Assembly (NCBI GenBank): GCA_013396995.1
Contig: VWZP01008273.1
Coordinates: 568,008-632,007, forward strand
DNA: 64,000 nt
DNA from: Dicaeum eximium
Lineage: Eukaryota; Chordata; Aves; Passeriformes; Dicaeidae
Direction of reading: 5' to 3'
Part shown: piece by piece, positions 27,501 through 36,623 of the stretch
Layout of the letters: each line of letters opens with the position of its first letter
Numbering within the stretch: the stretch's first letter is position 1
Program-made: the position numbers and the translations under genes
The notes under the pieces: generated by a model
Told to the model about the DNA's origin: nothing
Seen by the model: the letters and a program-made list of their open reading frames with translations, nothing else
Databases searched by the model: none

Positions 27501-30500
27501 ATCGCTTCCTCGCACTACCCCTACCAAAGGATTGCTCCTCAAAGCAGCCAAGAATCTCAGCAGCCTCTGTTTCCCAAACCCATCTACTCCTACAGGTAAT
27601 ACAATCTTTTTCCAAGCCCTCACCTTACAGGAAATACCCTGTTTACCCCTGGCCTGTTTCCAGCATCGTTTGCAACAACACGTTCGCTCGTGTTCGCCTT
27701 GTTCCCGGGGTGTTCTGTCCTGCCCCCACGGATCACAAAACGTTCCAGACTCTGGGGCCAGCCAAGGCACAGAGAAATCAAGGGTTGTAAAGCAGGGGAA
27801 CAGTCTTGATCTCTCCCCAAAGGAAAAAAATAAAAGGTGAGATGTTTCTCTAATGCGAAATTTTAGGTGTTGCGAATTTCATCAGCACGAGATCCTGGTC
27901 CTACTTAGGTGTCTATTCCAGCACCTGTATTAAAACTGATTTTTTCCCCAGTTACTGGAGCAAGGAAATGCCTAGAAAACATATCAGCTATGGCAGCCAC
28001 CACATGGGTTTAGCCCCCAAAATAAATCAGACAATTAAATTTTAATTATCACTCTGTCACTGTCAGTTTGCTTCTCTTTGTGGCAGTCAAACAAAACCTT
28101 TAGTAACTACACACCAGCAGGATTTGAAGGTCTTGATTGTACTTGCTTTATTCTTTTATTTTAAACCCAGGTTGGACGTTCTAGATGAGCTTGGAGAATT
28201 ACCTGTAGGAGTTAAAGAGATTGTTGTAAACAACTGAGTGGAAAGATAAAATCATCTTTGTATTTGTGCTATGACAGTCAAAGTCAGAGTAATTACACAC
28301 AATGTGAAAAATGATCTATTTTTGCTTGTGAGGAGTCAGGCAGAAGAGGCTAAAATGCTTTTTTTTCCTCTCCCTAAAGCATCCTGATCTTCATGGCTCT
28401 CAAAAACAGCAAGACAGGGAGTTTGCCAGTCAGTGAGATTTACAATTTCATGACGGAACACTTCCCTTACTTTAAGGTGAGTTCCACAGGGATGGGGAGG
28501 GGAATCTCCCTTTAAGCTTATCTGTCAGCAGAGGGAATAAGGCATGGGATTCCAGCTATGGAAAGGGATTATTTCTTAGGAGATTAATACCAAATCGATT
28601 ACACACTACATTCTCTCATGATCACTACCCAGCATTTTGCACCTTGGCAGAAATGTGAAATGTGGTAATATTTAACTCAAAAATATATTAAGAAATGTTC
28701 CAGCTGTGAGCTTGGGTATATAACAGTGACCATTTCTCGCCAGCAGCCCATAAAAAGGGTAGAAAATTTTAAAACCACATTCACTGCTTCCTCTCAGATC
28801 TCAAATACAGGCAGAACTGGTCTTGTAGCTTCCTCTGCCACCAGCAGCACCTCCAGACTGGCATGGAAGCAGAGGATTCCAGAGGATTCCAGGCTATTTC
28901 ACTCCATCCTGGAGCTGGGATATTCATCTTGGGCAAGAGCATCCCGTGCATGACTTGTACAGAGAAAAGTGTAATGTGTGATAATGGCACTAAGCTGATA
29001 ATTACATGGTGAGCTGGGGAGGGAAAGGGTGGATGGTTTGCGGCAGCACTGCTGAAATTTGGATCCCTGCTAGGAGGGAATGGCTCTGACACTTGGAATG
29101 CCAGTGGGAAATGCTCGGTCAGCACAGGGATCCAAGAGCAGGAGGATTAGTGAAGGTTTTTTTAAAGAGCTGTAATGGAATCATCAAGTGCTGCTCCACT
29201 CAGGGCTTTATTTCTGCTGATTCTTCAAAAGCACCTCACTGAAGTGCACAGTGGGTGAGCTCAGCTGGAAGCAAGGCCCAAAAGTGAAAATAAAGCCAGT
29301 GAGTCTGTCCTGTTTCCTATTGCAAACAGCCCTGCAGCAACCGAGGCAAATTTAAAACAGCCACAGCAAGGCAGTTCAAACGTTTATAATAAAGGAACAC
29401 TGAAAACAACAAACAATTAATGTTCCAATACAATTTTGCAGTCAGACACTGAGGGTAAATAGAGCACACACAAAAAAATAAGAAGATTGAATATGTCAGT
29501 AATCAGAGAAAAATATGCATTATCACAGAGGAAGAACTGTCAGGATCCATCACACTCCTGTACTCCCAGATTTCCTCCCAAAGGAATCACTAAGCACTCC
29601 ATCATTTGTAACAAGCAAGGGAAGGGAGGAAAAAAAAAGAGAAATCTACCATCAGAAATCCCAGTGGAATCCACAGGAAAATAGCAAGAGTTTCCAGCAG
29701 AGAGGTGGGAATATTATCAGTAATTTTTACAGACATGCGCATGTTTATTCATCAGATCAAACTGAAATGAATTCTCTGTTGTCTTATAACACAATTTATT
29801 ATAAAATTAATCAGCACTTTAAGCCAAATGCTGCTGCTGCTGCTGCCAGCACGGGCAGAATCCCTCAGACTCAGGACTGTGGCTTTGCCAGGTGTCACCA
29901 TCCTGGTCCTTCCTGGTTTTTCAGAAACTCATGTCTTTTTTTAAAATCCGTTTAAAAACTGATGAGAATGAAGTTACTGCTATAGGAAAAGGATGGTGCA
30001 TATCCAAACATTCCCTATTTTGTAGCAGCTTTTTTTATTTTTGCATTTTACTTACAAATGCAGCCAAGTGTATTTGACTGTAACATCCTTAAAATAACCA
30101 GGGGTGAATGAGCAATCAGATATTACATTTACAGACATCAATCCCTGTCTGCCTCTGGTCTTTACAGCAGAGAATTACCAGGATATGGCAAAAATTAATA
30201 TCCTCCATCCTCCCTGCTTTTGGAGAGTCTTCTGCAAAATAAAATCACGTAAAAATCAGCAAAGAACATTTTGCTGCTGCTACCAGTGCTCACTAAAAAG
30301 GAGGATACAGCAGGGAGAGGGGAAGAAATTTAGGTTGGAGAGAAAAAGAGAGCAAGTGCACACAGAGCCTTGCTGGGAGACATGGGATGATACAAGCCGA
30401 GTCAAATTAACTGGGATTCGCTGCCACAGCAAATTTAGTTTCTATGATGCAACAATCTCATTTCTAGTTGAAACAGAGCAATCCAACTCCTACGTCCTTA

Positions 30501-33500
30501 AAGAAAAAAAAAATCTGCGCAGCTAAAGTTGAATTAGTCTTTGATGTACCTCTCCCTTCTCTTGAGACCTAGATTTAAAGAGAAAGGGTTTTGCAAGATC
30601 ACTGAACTCTTTCAACTTCAAGAGCTGGTCAGGATCAGTAGGGCTGGACAATAATTTTCTTTTTTTTTTTTTTTTGTAGTGATTAGTGAGTCTAAGAGAA
30701 AGCTTTAATCTTTTTAATTGGAGTTATTGCCAGTGGGCTGAGAGGGCAGAAAGGTCTGAGGTGTGATGGAAGCGCTCAGGTGTTGTAGATGTGGCAGCTG
30801 GGGACACGGATTGGTGGTGGCCTTGGCAGTGCTAATGGTTGGACTTGGTGACCTCGGAGGGCTTTTCCCACCTCCATGATTCTGGGATTCCCCAGCTGAT
30901 TTTGTGATTCTGCACTTCCATCCCCACCGCGCTGAGCGCAGCCAAAATCAGCCACAGCAAGGAGATTCCAGCCACTCAAGAGCAGCCCCAGCAGCCAAAG
31001 TTTGTTCATTCAACACTCACATCTGCTTTAAAAACTGGTGTTTTTTCTCTTAACACACTCAGTGTGTTAAGCCCTACCTTCAAGCCCTGCCTGGGCAAAC
31101 GAATTCTCACAGCTCAGCAATCCCAACTTTAATGCAAGAACCTGCTCAGTTCCCAGCAGCAGCCCCCAAAATCAATCCATGTACTTTTTGCTTGTACAGT
31201 TTCTAAAACCATTTCCTAATTTACACCGCCACACATGCTGAAAACCTCTGAGAAGCCCATGCCGCTCCCATCTGAGCAGAAACACCAATTATCCTGTCTA
31301 GGTACACAGGGGTGTGTGGAACCTGTGTGCAGGGCAAGAAACAGGAATATTCTTCCAGGTCAGCTTGTTCAGCAGCTAAACACACAACTTACCTGGAAGG
31401 AACAGTTTTATTCCCTTTTGGAATTACCAGAAAGTCACTTGAATATTATCTGCAAGGGAGAAAAAGCTGATTTGTCATGTTTAGTGTGACCCTGTGGGAG
31501 AAAAGGTTTTAAAAGTTTGGGGTTTTCTCTTCTCTTCTTCTCTTCTCTTCTCTTCTCTTCTCTTCTCTTCTCTTCTCTTCTCTTCTCTTCTCTTCTCTTC
31601 TCTTCTCTTCTCTTCTCTTCTCTTCTCTTCTCTTCTCTTCTCTTCTCTTCTCTTCTCTTCTCTTCTCTTCTCTTCTCTTCTCTTCTCTTCTCTTCTCTTC
31701 TCTTCTCTTCTCTTCTCTTCTCTTCTCTTCTCTTCTCTTCTCTTCTCTTCTCTTCTCTTCTCTTCTCTTCTCTTCTCTTCTCTTCTCTTCTCTTCTCTTC
31801 TCTTCTCTTCTCTTCTCTTCTCTTCTCTTCTCTTCTCTTCTCTTCTCTTCTCTTCTCTTCTCTTCTCTTCTCTTCTCTTCTCTTCTCTTCTCTTCTCTTC
31901 TCTTCTCTTCTCTTCTCTTCTCTTCTCTTCTCTTCTCTTCTCTTCTCTTCTCTTCTCTTCTCTTCTCTTCTCTTCTCTTCTCTTCTCTTCTCTTCTCTTC
32001 TCTTCTCTTCTCTTCTCTTCTCTTCTCTTCTCTTCTCTTCTCTTCTCTTCTCTTCTCTTCTCTTCTCTTCTCTTCTCTTCTCTTCTCTTCTCTTCTCTTC
32101 TCTTCTCTTCTCTTCTCTTCTCTTCTCTTCTCTTCTCTTCTCTTCTCTTCTCTTCTCTTCTCTTCTCTTCTCTTCTCTTCTCTTCTCTCTCTTTTCTTTC
32201 CCTCTTCTCTGCTCTTCCTTCCTATTACAATTTGTGTTGTCTCACCCATGAGACAGGATAGTGAAATGCTGACATCAGGTGGGCCAAAATGGAAGAAACT
32301 CTGCTGCTCTAAAGGGAAAACAGTTTCTCTTTTAGCAAATAATATGTATTTAATGCCACACCTATTTATTTTTAATGAAGGAAGTGAGTATTAAATTTGA
32401 CCCTCAACTCATTAATAAGGATTTTAATGCCTTAATCCACACAATGGTTCTTTACAAGCTACAAACCAACAGGTTTTGCGTTCCTTATAAAAGCATATAC
32501 AGTAAATTAAATCCTGATAAAATAATTTCATCAAAGTATGTTCAAAATTCACAGTCTGCCTGGTGAAAGCCAGAATGGACTCAGATCCATTTATAAAAGG
32601 TGGTCTTAGAGGAAGTCTGATGGACTGGCAACAATGAAAGAAATTATCAAACTATCCAAAATCTGGCTTTCTATAAGTATCCTATTAATAAAAAGTAAAA
32701 GTGGGAAAAAACTTCATGAACCTAAGAGGGAAATTCTAATTTTTAACATTTTTTAAAAGACTGTGGAAACCCACATTCATTTCTCTCTGTTCAATAATTC
32801 TCTGCTTGATGTAAACAGTTATGATGACAAATATTTGCATCCATGAATATGAATCAATAGCCACGGACAACTTCCCCACGTTTCAGAGAGCTGTTTCATT
32901 TCCTGCAATTCTTATGAGATTAATTGAAATTGAAAATTGAAATTGAAAACCTTAATTGAAAAGAAAGTATCAGGATTTTTTTGGCAAACGGGAAAATAAT
33001 CATTTCAATGATCCAGTTTAAAGAACCTCCCAGCTGCTACTGTGGAGTTAAAAATAAATGCAAAGCACAGAGATGAGTGATCAGCTGTGGAAACCTGTAT
33101 CTCACCTGGAGGGCTGGTGATTAAACCATTTGGTTATGTAATTGGCCAGCACACAAAGTTACACCTACAGTAGCACGAAAAACTCCTTTGAAGTCTGCCT
33201 GGACACTGAATTTGAGCCCAGGTAGCACATAGTACTTTAATGAAGAGTTGGAAATATTTCTAGCTGTTCTAAAAGCTAGATTCTGGAAGATTTCTTGTTA
33301 ATTCTGGAACATGAATTTTTACACACTTAATTCTTGTGATGTGCAAATTCACTCTTAAAGATCCAGCAGGTCTCTGACAACCTTTTTGCTTAGAAGATCA
33401 GTTACTATTTTATCTGATCCCTCTCTTCCCACACAACACGACTGCAACATTTTTGTGGCTTCCCTCTAACGTACAAGTTTCTCACTGCAGAAGGTACAAA

Positions 33501-36500
33501 CCTAAACAGCATTTCTTATAACCTCACCAGTCAAAACAGAGTTATATATATACACATACATTTTTAATTTTTTTTTTTTTTTTTTAGCCCGAAGTTCTGT
33601 TCTTACATTGGGTTTGTTTCTCCAGACAGCTCCAGATGGTTGGAAGAATTCCGTGCGCCACAACTTATCTTTGAACAAGTGCTTTGAGAAAGTTGAGAAC
33701 AAGTCAGGGAATTCTTCTCGGAAGGGCTGTTTGTGGGCTCTGAATCCAGCCAAGATAGACAAGATGCAGGAGGAGCTTCAGAAATGGAAGAGGAAAGACC
33801 CAGTTGCTGTGAGGAAGAGTATGGCAAAGCCAGGTCAGTCATTTCTTGGTGTTTTAGCTCTCAAACAGCTCTCCCTAGAACTTTTCTTTTCACCAAGATT
33901 CGTAAGAGAATTTAAACATGATTTAGGAAAGCACTTAAGGATTTTTCCTGGTTGGCAAAATAAGTAAAAAATTAAAAAGCAGAATTAAAGTGGACCCAGT
34001 TTTGCACAAAGAAGACGTGGTTTTTCACCCAGAAAATATTCTCTCTTGACATCTCATTAAACTTTAAGATAAAAGGCAAGGTTGGATGGGGATTGGAGCA
34101 ACCTGGTGCAGTGGGAGGTGTCCCTATCCATAGCAGGGGGGTGGAATGAGATGATCTTCAACATCCCTTCCAACCCAAACCAGTCTGTGATAAAAAGAAC
34201 GTTGAGATAAGGAATATCAAATAAAATCCGAGATTAACTGCTGACTATCCAACCTTTAAAGCTAAAAGTGGAATTTATTATACACTCACTTGGCAATGAT
34301 AATTTAAAAGAAAACCTCTCAGGCTTTGGAGAGTTTTTAATGTGTAAGAAGCAGCACTTCTGTTTTGCCATTTCCTGAATAAGGAATGATTGCGGCCGCA
34401 ATTCCAGGGATAAATCAACCACGGACTTTCCCCTTGTTTTCCAGAAGAACTTGACACCCTGATAGGCGACAAGGGCGACAAGCTGCGCTCCTCCTCCCTG
34501 TTGTCCTGCAGCCCCACGGGCGCTGCAGGTGCCTCCCTCTCCAGGCAGATGGCAGCGCAATCCCACTCCTTGTGCGAGCCCTCGCTCTCCTCCGGCATCC
34601 CGCAGGGATTCCACGGCATCCACGCCCCGGCAGCTCTGCACGCCAAGAGCCCCCTGCCCGCTCTGCTGGGGGGGCAGCAGCCCGCATGCTACACATCCCC
34701 CCAGGGCTTCCCCCAGATCCCCACCGCGCTGCTGCAGCACCCGCCGGACCCTCCCAGCCTCTTTCCTGCTGGGGATGCTCAAAGCCAGCTGCGGACTCAG
34801 CCCAGCATCCCTCAGGATTCCCCGGTGCCGGCCCAGAGCCCCCCGAGCTGCGGGATGAAGATGCTGCCCGAGCATTCCCCGGCCAGGACGGTGCAGGACA
34901 CGCTGCTGCAGGAGGGAGACCTCAGCAATGACATCGATGCTCTCAATCCGTCCCTCACCGACTTCGATCTCCAAGGTAGGGGTTCGAGGTGGTTTTGTCT
35001 TGGAGAGTCGGGTTTGTTACATCCCATCCCATCCCATCCCATCCCATCCCATCCCATCCCATCCCAACCTCCCCAAGATCCATTTCTCTCCCTTTTTTCA
35101 CACCGCTGTTACAAACCTTCGCCTTCCTGGGTTACATTTTATAGAAACACCATTACATTACATTTTACATTACGTTACATTTTACATTACGTTACATTTT
35201 ACATTACATTACATTACATTTTATAGAAACGCCATGCAATTTTGCCTTAAATCTTTAAAAAGTTTCCCAAGGAAGCTCCTAGATTTGCATCCAGGAATGT
35301 AAAAAAAAACATTTCTGCTCCCCTCTCCTGGCTACAATTGCTGATGTTAAATACTGCAATACAGTGTTTAGAATGTGTTATTTAAATTCAGACCTATTTT
35401 CAGCTGAAAGCTACTCAAGCACAACTATTTAGTGCCATTCTTACGAGAGAATCGTCGAGTGAAAGGCCCCAAGATAAATAAATTTGATTGAATTAATATG
35501 CTAGCATTTTTCTTGATCAGTATTGATTCCACACCTCTGCTAAAAAGGATGCTCTTTCCCTCTTCCCAAGGCAATAATAGCATCTACCCCCCAAAAATTT
35601 CTATTTTCTGAGGTGTCTTCTTATATTCTTTGCAAATATACACTTCTAACAGAATTTTAGAAAGAATTTAGAAAGATACTGCCAAATTTTGGCAGTACAC
35701 ATCAGAAGTTCTGGTACCTCCCATGCAAAACCAGGACATTAGATTAATGCTGTTTTCTCCCAGATTTAAATTTATGGAGATAAAAAACCTCTTCCCTTCC
35801 CCAGTCCCTAGAGATTTAGGATCACCTACACACAAACGTTTAATAACCAACATCTCCTGCAACGCCCTGATTAAAAAAGCAAATATAAACATATGGAGGG
35901 AAAATACAAAGAAAACAGAATCAATCTGTTAATCAGCATGTGTCAGTGTTGTGTCAGGAGCAGGAACAAAGAGACATAGACTCCAGACTCTATGTCCCAG
36001 AAGGCAATATCTATCTTTATTACAAAATCACACCTCTTTTATAGACAGGATGGCTAACTTGAAGAACACCCCTCACACCACCGGTGAATTAGGAACAACA
36101 CATTCCTGAAAAACAACTTTCTGTAAACAGCAGGTGCAGAGACTGAGATACCAATTGTTTTAATTCTTTCTCTAAGCTTTCCAGACAACAAGGTCCGGGA
36201 GAAATTACCCGTTTCTCTCTTTGAACGAACCGAGAACATCCACAAACGTGGGGTTTTTTTGGTTTTTTTTTTTTTTTTTGTCGTCGTAGGGAATCTTTGG
36301 GAGGAGCTGAAAGACGACAGCCTGGCCGTGGATCCCCTCGTCCTCATTTCATCCTCCCCGATGGCCTCGCAGTGTTTTCCCTCCTCGCAGTGCCAGCTGG
36401 AGAGCGGCGGCGGCGCGGCCGGGAGCGCGCACGGGAGCGCGCCCGAGCTGCAGCTCACCACGCTCTACTCCGCCTTCATGGAGCTGGACACGGTGTCCCC

Positions 36501-36546
36501 CTCCTACCTGGGCAACCCCGGCTCCAAACCCATCGCCCTCATGTGA
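18474..36546 (+). CDS. FOXN1: FOXN1, forkhead box N1 transcription factor (whole gene, 8 coding exons)
   Basis: Coding exons: 18474-18593, 20258-20755, 24271-24378, 27468-27595, 28380-28476, 33626-33833, 34445-34975, 36290-36546. All introns are GT-AG and phases match throughout, giving 648 codons plus TGA. FOXN1 is the nuclear winged-helix factor required for thymic epithelium and for keratin programmes in skin appendages. The forkhead domain runs from about residue 279 (KPIYSYS) to 375. The recognition helix is at 325-334 (NSVRHNLSLN) and the wing tryptophan at 354 (GCLWAL). A conserved N-terminal region (NPFHPYKR, EDVF, QEHG) precedes it, and an acidic C-terminal activation region (LTDFD, LWEELKDD) ends in LTTLYSAFME. 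FOXN4 is excluded by SILIFMALKNS, ENKSGNSSRK and NPAKIDKMQEELQKW, which are FOXN1-type. The gene is convergent with UNC119, as in mammals. Introns and 3' UTR are unusually rich in tandem repeats. Confidence 0.96.
19421..19524 (-). mobile_element. CR1 LINE 3'-end fragment (FOXN1 intron)
   Basis: The + strand reads 'tggaatcacagaggggtttg', 'ggttggaagggaccttaaag', 'caggctgctcaaagccca' and 'gtccagcctggcctt', the antisense of a CR1 tail. It is 5'-truncated and lies in the intron before the large second coding exon. Confidence 0.88.
19640..20235. repeat. AT-rich low-complexity block with assembly gap
   Basis: Nearly pure A/T sequence built from TATA, ATATAG and TATTAC-type short repeats. It is interrupted by N at 19,869-19,901 and resumes as a TATTAC/TTAATA trinucleotide-like tract. 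It ends only about 25 bases before the FOXN1 exon acceptor at 20,257. The gap length is probably nominal, so the true tract may be longer. Confidence 0.9.
19869..19901. other. Assembly gap (33 N)
   Basis: A run of 33 N flanked on both sides by AT-rich simple repeats, so the true sequence and length are unknown. It lies in a FOXN1 intron and does not interrupt any recognised exon. Confidence 0.99.
20258..20755 (+). CDS. FOXN1: FOXN1 coding exon 2 (residues 41-206, N-terminal region)
   Basis: Acceptor 'cccacggcag' (AG at 20,256-20,257), donor GTCAGT at 20,756, phase 0 at both ends, 498 nt. The correct frame begins DNPSYSC and contains FRRCSFEE, NPFHPYKRQISEDVF, FKSHGSIDGFE, WCNSLQYSS and QEHGSQVM, which align in order with the mammalian FOXN1 N-terminal region. 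The frame has no upstream ATG and a TAA at 20,231, so it must be an internal exon. The polypyrimidine tract is weak and C-rich, preceded by AT repeats. Two longer open frames overlapping on the same strand are shadows created by the GC-rich composition. Confidence 0.93.
20756..21225 (+). repeat. G/T-only low-complexity tract directly after a FOXN1 donor
   Basis: Starting with the donor, about 470 bases are almost free of A and C on the + strand. They consist of T-runs and G-runs, including an 11-G run at 20,819-20,829 and an 8-G run near 20,971. Open frames rich in F, W, G, V and L across it are composition artefacts. The nascent RNA would be G/U-rich and could form quadruplexes. Confidence 0.9.
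23110..23470. repeat. TA-rich microsatellite with a TTCTATA heptamer run
   Basis: Dense TATAT/ATTATA repeats, with about seven tandem copies of the heptamer TTCTATA near 23,373-23,424. It lies in a FOXN1 intron and is non-coding. Confidence 0.9.
23930..24068 (-). mobile_element. CR1 LINE 3'-end fragment (FOXN1 intron)
   Basis: The + strand reads 'ggaatcacggcgtggtttgg', 'ggttggaagggaccttaaag', 'gtgggcagcgacaccttcc' and 'caacctggccttggacactt', antisense to a CR1 tail. It ends about 200 bases before the next FOXN1 exon. Confidence 0.9.
24271..24378 (+). CDS. FOXN1: FOXN1 coding exon 3 (residues 207-242)
   Basis: Acceptor 'gatgttttccagcag', donor GTCAGT at 24,379, 108 nt, phase 0 on both sides. 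It encodes DSEMKLR, LYCYQPQVQQMYC and HPFHQ, matching the mammalian FOXN1 segment GSEVK, MFCYQPPLQHMYC and PFHQ. This is the linker region upstream of the forkhead domain. Confidence 0.96.
24379..27467. other. FOXN1 intron, non-coding
   Basis: About 3.1 kb between the third and fourth coding exons. Short A-runs (near 25,963 and 27,044) and ordinary non-coding sequence are seen. No gene, RNA or recognised transposon was identified. Confidence 0.7.
27468..27595 (+). CDS. FOXN1: FOXN1 coding exon 4 (residues 243-285; start of forkhead domain)
   Basis: Acceptor 'tgctgtccccccag', donor AG/GTAATA at 27,596, 128 nt, leaving a split serine codon (AG|C). It encodes YPSGGSYPVTYIASSHYPYQ, then IAPQ and PLFPKPIYSY, matching mammalian FOXN1 GGSYPIPYLGSSHYQYQ and PLFPKPIYSY. 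KPIYSY opens the forkhead domain at about residue 279. Confidence 0.97.
28380..28476 (+). CDS. FOXN1: FOXN1 coding exon 5 (residues 285-317; forkhead helices 1-2)
   Basis: Acceptor 'ctccctaaag', donor AAG/GTGAGT at 28,477, 97 nt. Its first base completes the split serine. It encodes ILIFMALKNSKTGSLPVSEI, then YNFMTEHFPYFK, the first half of the winged helix. It is nearly identical to mammalian FOXN1, and FOXN4 differs at ILIF. Confidence 0.98.
30820..30900 (+). mobile_element. CR1 LINE 3'-end fragment (FOXN1 intron)
   Basis: Reads in the sense direction of a CR1 tail: 'aatggttggacttggtgacc', 'ggagggcttttcccacctcc', then 'atgattctgggattcc', the usual CR1 terminal ATTCTGTGATTC-type end. Confidence 0.75.
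31536..32188 (+). repeat. Perfect (TCTTC)n pentanucleotide tract, 653 bp
   Basis: About 130 uninterrupted copies of a 5-bp pyrimidine unit (GAAGA on the other strand), bordered by imperfect TC-rich sequence (31,525-31,535 and 32,189-32,220). The 5-bp period opens all frames and yields FSSLL or REEKR-type pseudo-peptides. No gene is implied. It sits in the intron between forkhead exons. Confidence 0.99.
33626..33833 (+). CDS. FOXN1: FOXN1 coding exon 6 (residues 318-387; DNA-recognition helix and wings)
   Basis: Acceptor 'tttgtttctccag', donor CCAG/GTCAGT at 33,834, 208 nt, ending in a split glutamate codon (G|AA). It encodes TAPDGWKNSVRHNLSLNKCF (recognition helix at 325-334), then ENKSGNSSRKGCLWALNP, then IDKMQEELQKWKRKD. 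All DNA-contacting forkhead residues N, R/H and S in NSVRHNLS are intact. The T-run upstream gives a strong polypyrimidine region. Confidence 0.98.
33834..34444. other. FOXN1 intron, non-coding
   Basis: A 611-bp intron carrying one CR1 tail (34,075-34,195). Nothing else is recognised. Confidence 0.85.
34075..34195 (+). mobile_element. CR1 LINE 3'-end fragment (FOXN1 intron)
   Basis: Sense CR1 tail: 'aaggttggatggggattgga', 'gcaacctggtgcagtgggag', 'tggaatgagatgatcttcaa', 'cccttccaacccaaaccag', ending 'tctgtgataaaa'. It is about 120 bp and 5'-truncated. Confidence 0.92.
34445..34975 (+). CDS. FOXN1: FOXN1 coding exon 7 (residues 387-564; proline-rich linker to activation domain)
   Basis: Acceptor 'ttgttttccag', donor CAAG/GTAGGG at 34,976, 531 nt, completing the split glutamate and leaving a split glycine. 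It opens EELDTLIGDK as in mammals. A Ser/Pro/Gln-rich stretch with SGIPQGFHGIH, CYTSPQGF and QDSPVPAQSPPS follows, then EHSPARTVQDTLL and ALNPSLTDFDLQ, the conserved start of the C-terminal acidic activation region. Composition is GC-rich compared with the surrounding introns, and overlapping frames on both strands are shadows. Confidence 0.97.
35021..35065 (+). repeat. (ATCCC)9 microsatellite after a FOXN1 donor
   Basis: Nine tandem ATCCC units (GGGAT on the minus strand) starting 45 bases downstream of the exon 7 donor. The minus strand has nine GGG runs spaced by two bases, a quadruplex-capable pattern. Confidence 0.97.
35140..35226 (+). repeat. TTACATT-type short tandem repeat
   Basis: Imperfect tandem copies of ACATT, TTTACATT and TTACATTACG units in the FOXN1 last intron. 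Non-coding. Confidence 0.85.
35227..35938. other. FOXN1 last intron, non-coding
   Basis: About 700 bp of ordinary AT-rich intron between the short repeats and the LTR. No feature is recognised. Confidence 0.7.
35939..36244 (-). mobile_element. Solo LTR of an endogenous retrovirus (antisense in FOXN1 last intron)
   Basis: Read on the minus strand, about 306 bp begins TGTGGATG and ends GACACA (TG...CA borders). It has a TATA-like box tataaaag (about 36,036-36,043) followed by the hexamer AATAAA (36,016-36,021). This is the layout of an avian ERV long terminal repeat. No retroviral gene lies beside it, so it is a solo LTR. I could not find a clean target-site duplication. Family assignment is not possible by eye. 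Confidence 0.7.
36290..36546 (+). CDS. FOXN1: FOXN1 coding exon 8 (residues 564-648 and stop)
   Basis: Acceptor is a long T-run followed by gtcgtcgtag (AG at 36,288-36,289); 257 nt. The first two bases complete the split glycine. It encodes NLWEELKDDSLAVDPLVL, continues through a Gly/Ala/Ser-rich segment, then LQLTTLYSAFMELD, and ends SKPIALM with TGA at 36,544-36,546. Mammalian FOXN1 has NLWEQLKDDSLALDPLVL, LHLTTLYSAFMELE and SSKPVALA. The exon is very GC-rich (GGC/GCG codon runs) against its AT-rich neighbours. Confidence 0.97.
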
Positions 36547-36623
36547 ACCACACTCAGAAAGCGCCGCCGGAATGAAGATCCCGTCCTATCCATGGCAGTG
36601 CCCGTGGGAATCAGAATTTTATC

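Larger units (their letters stand above)
28477..33625. other. FOXN1 intron inside the forkhead domain, non-coding
   Basis: A 5.1-kb intron between the two exons that encode the forkhead core. It carries a CR1 fragment (about 30,820-30,900), the large (TCTTC)n tract (31,536-32,188) and a T-run immediately before the acceptor region. No coding sequence is recognised. Peptides predicted over the TCTTC tract are artefacts. Confidence 0.8.

Noticed and set aside
31494..32261. Open frames of about 250 codons on both strands (FSSLL / REEKR repeats)
   Set aside because: They are produced by the 5-bp TCTTC repeat, which keeps frames open on both strands; there is no gene.
33626..33833. FOXN4 as the identity of the forkhead gene
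   Set aside because: FOXN4-type residues in the forkhead and wing are absent; N- and C-terminal regions and total length match FOXN1.
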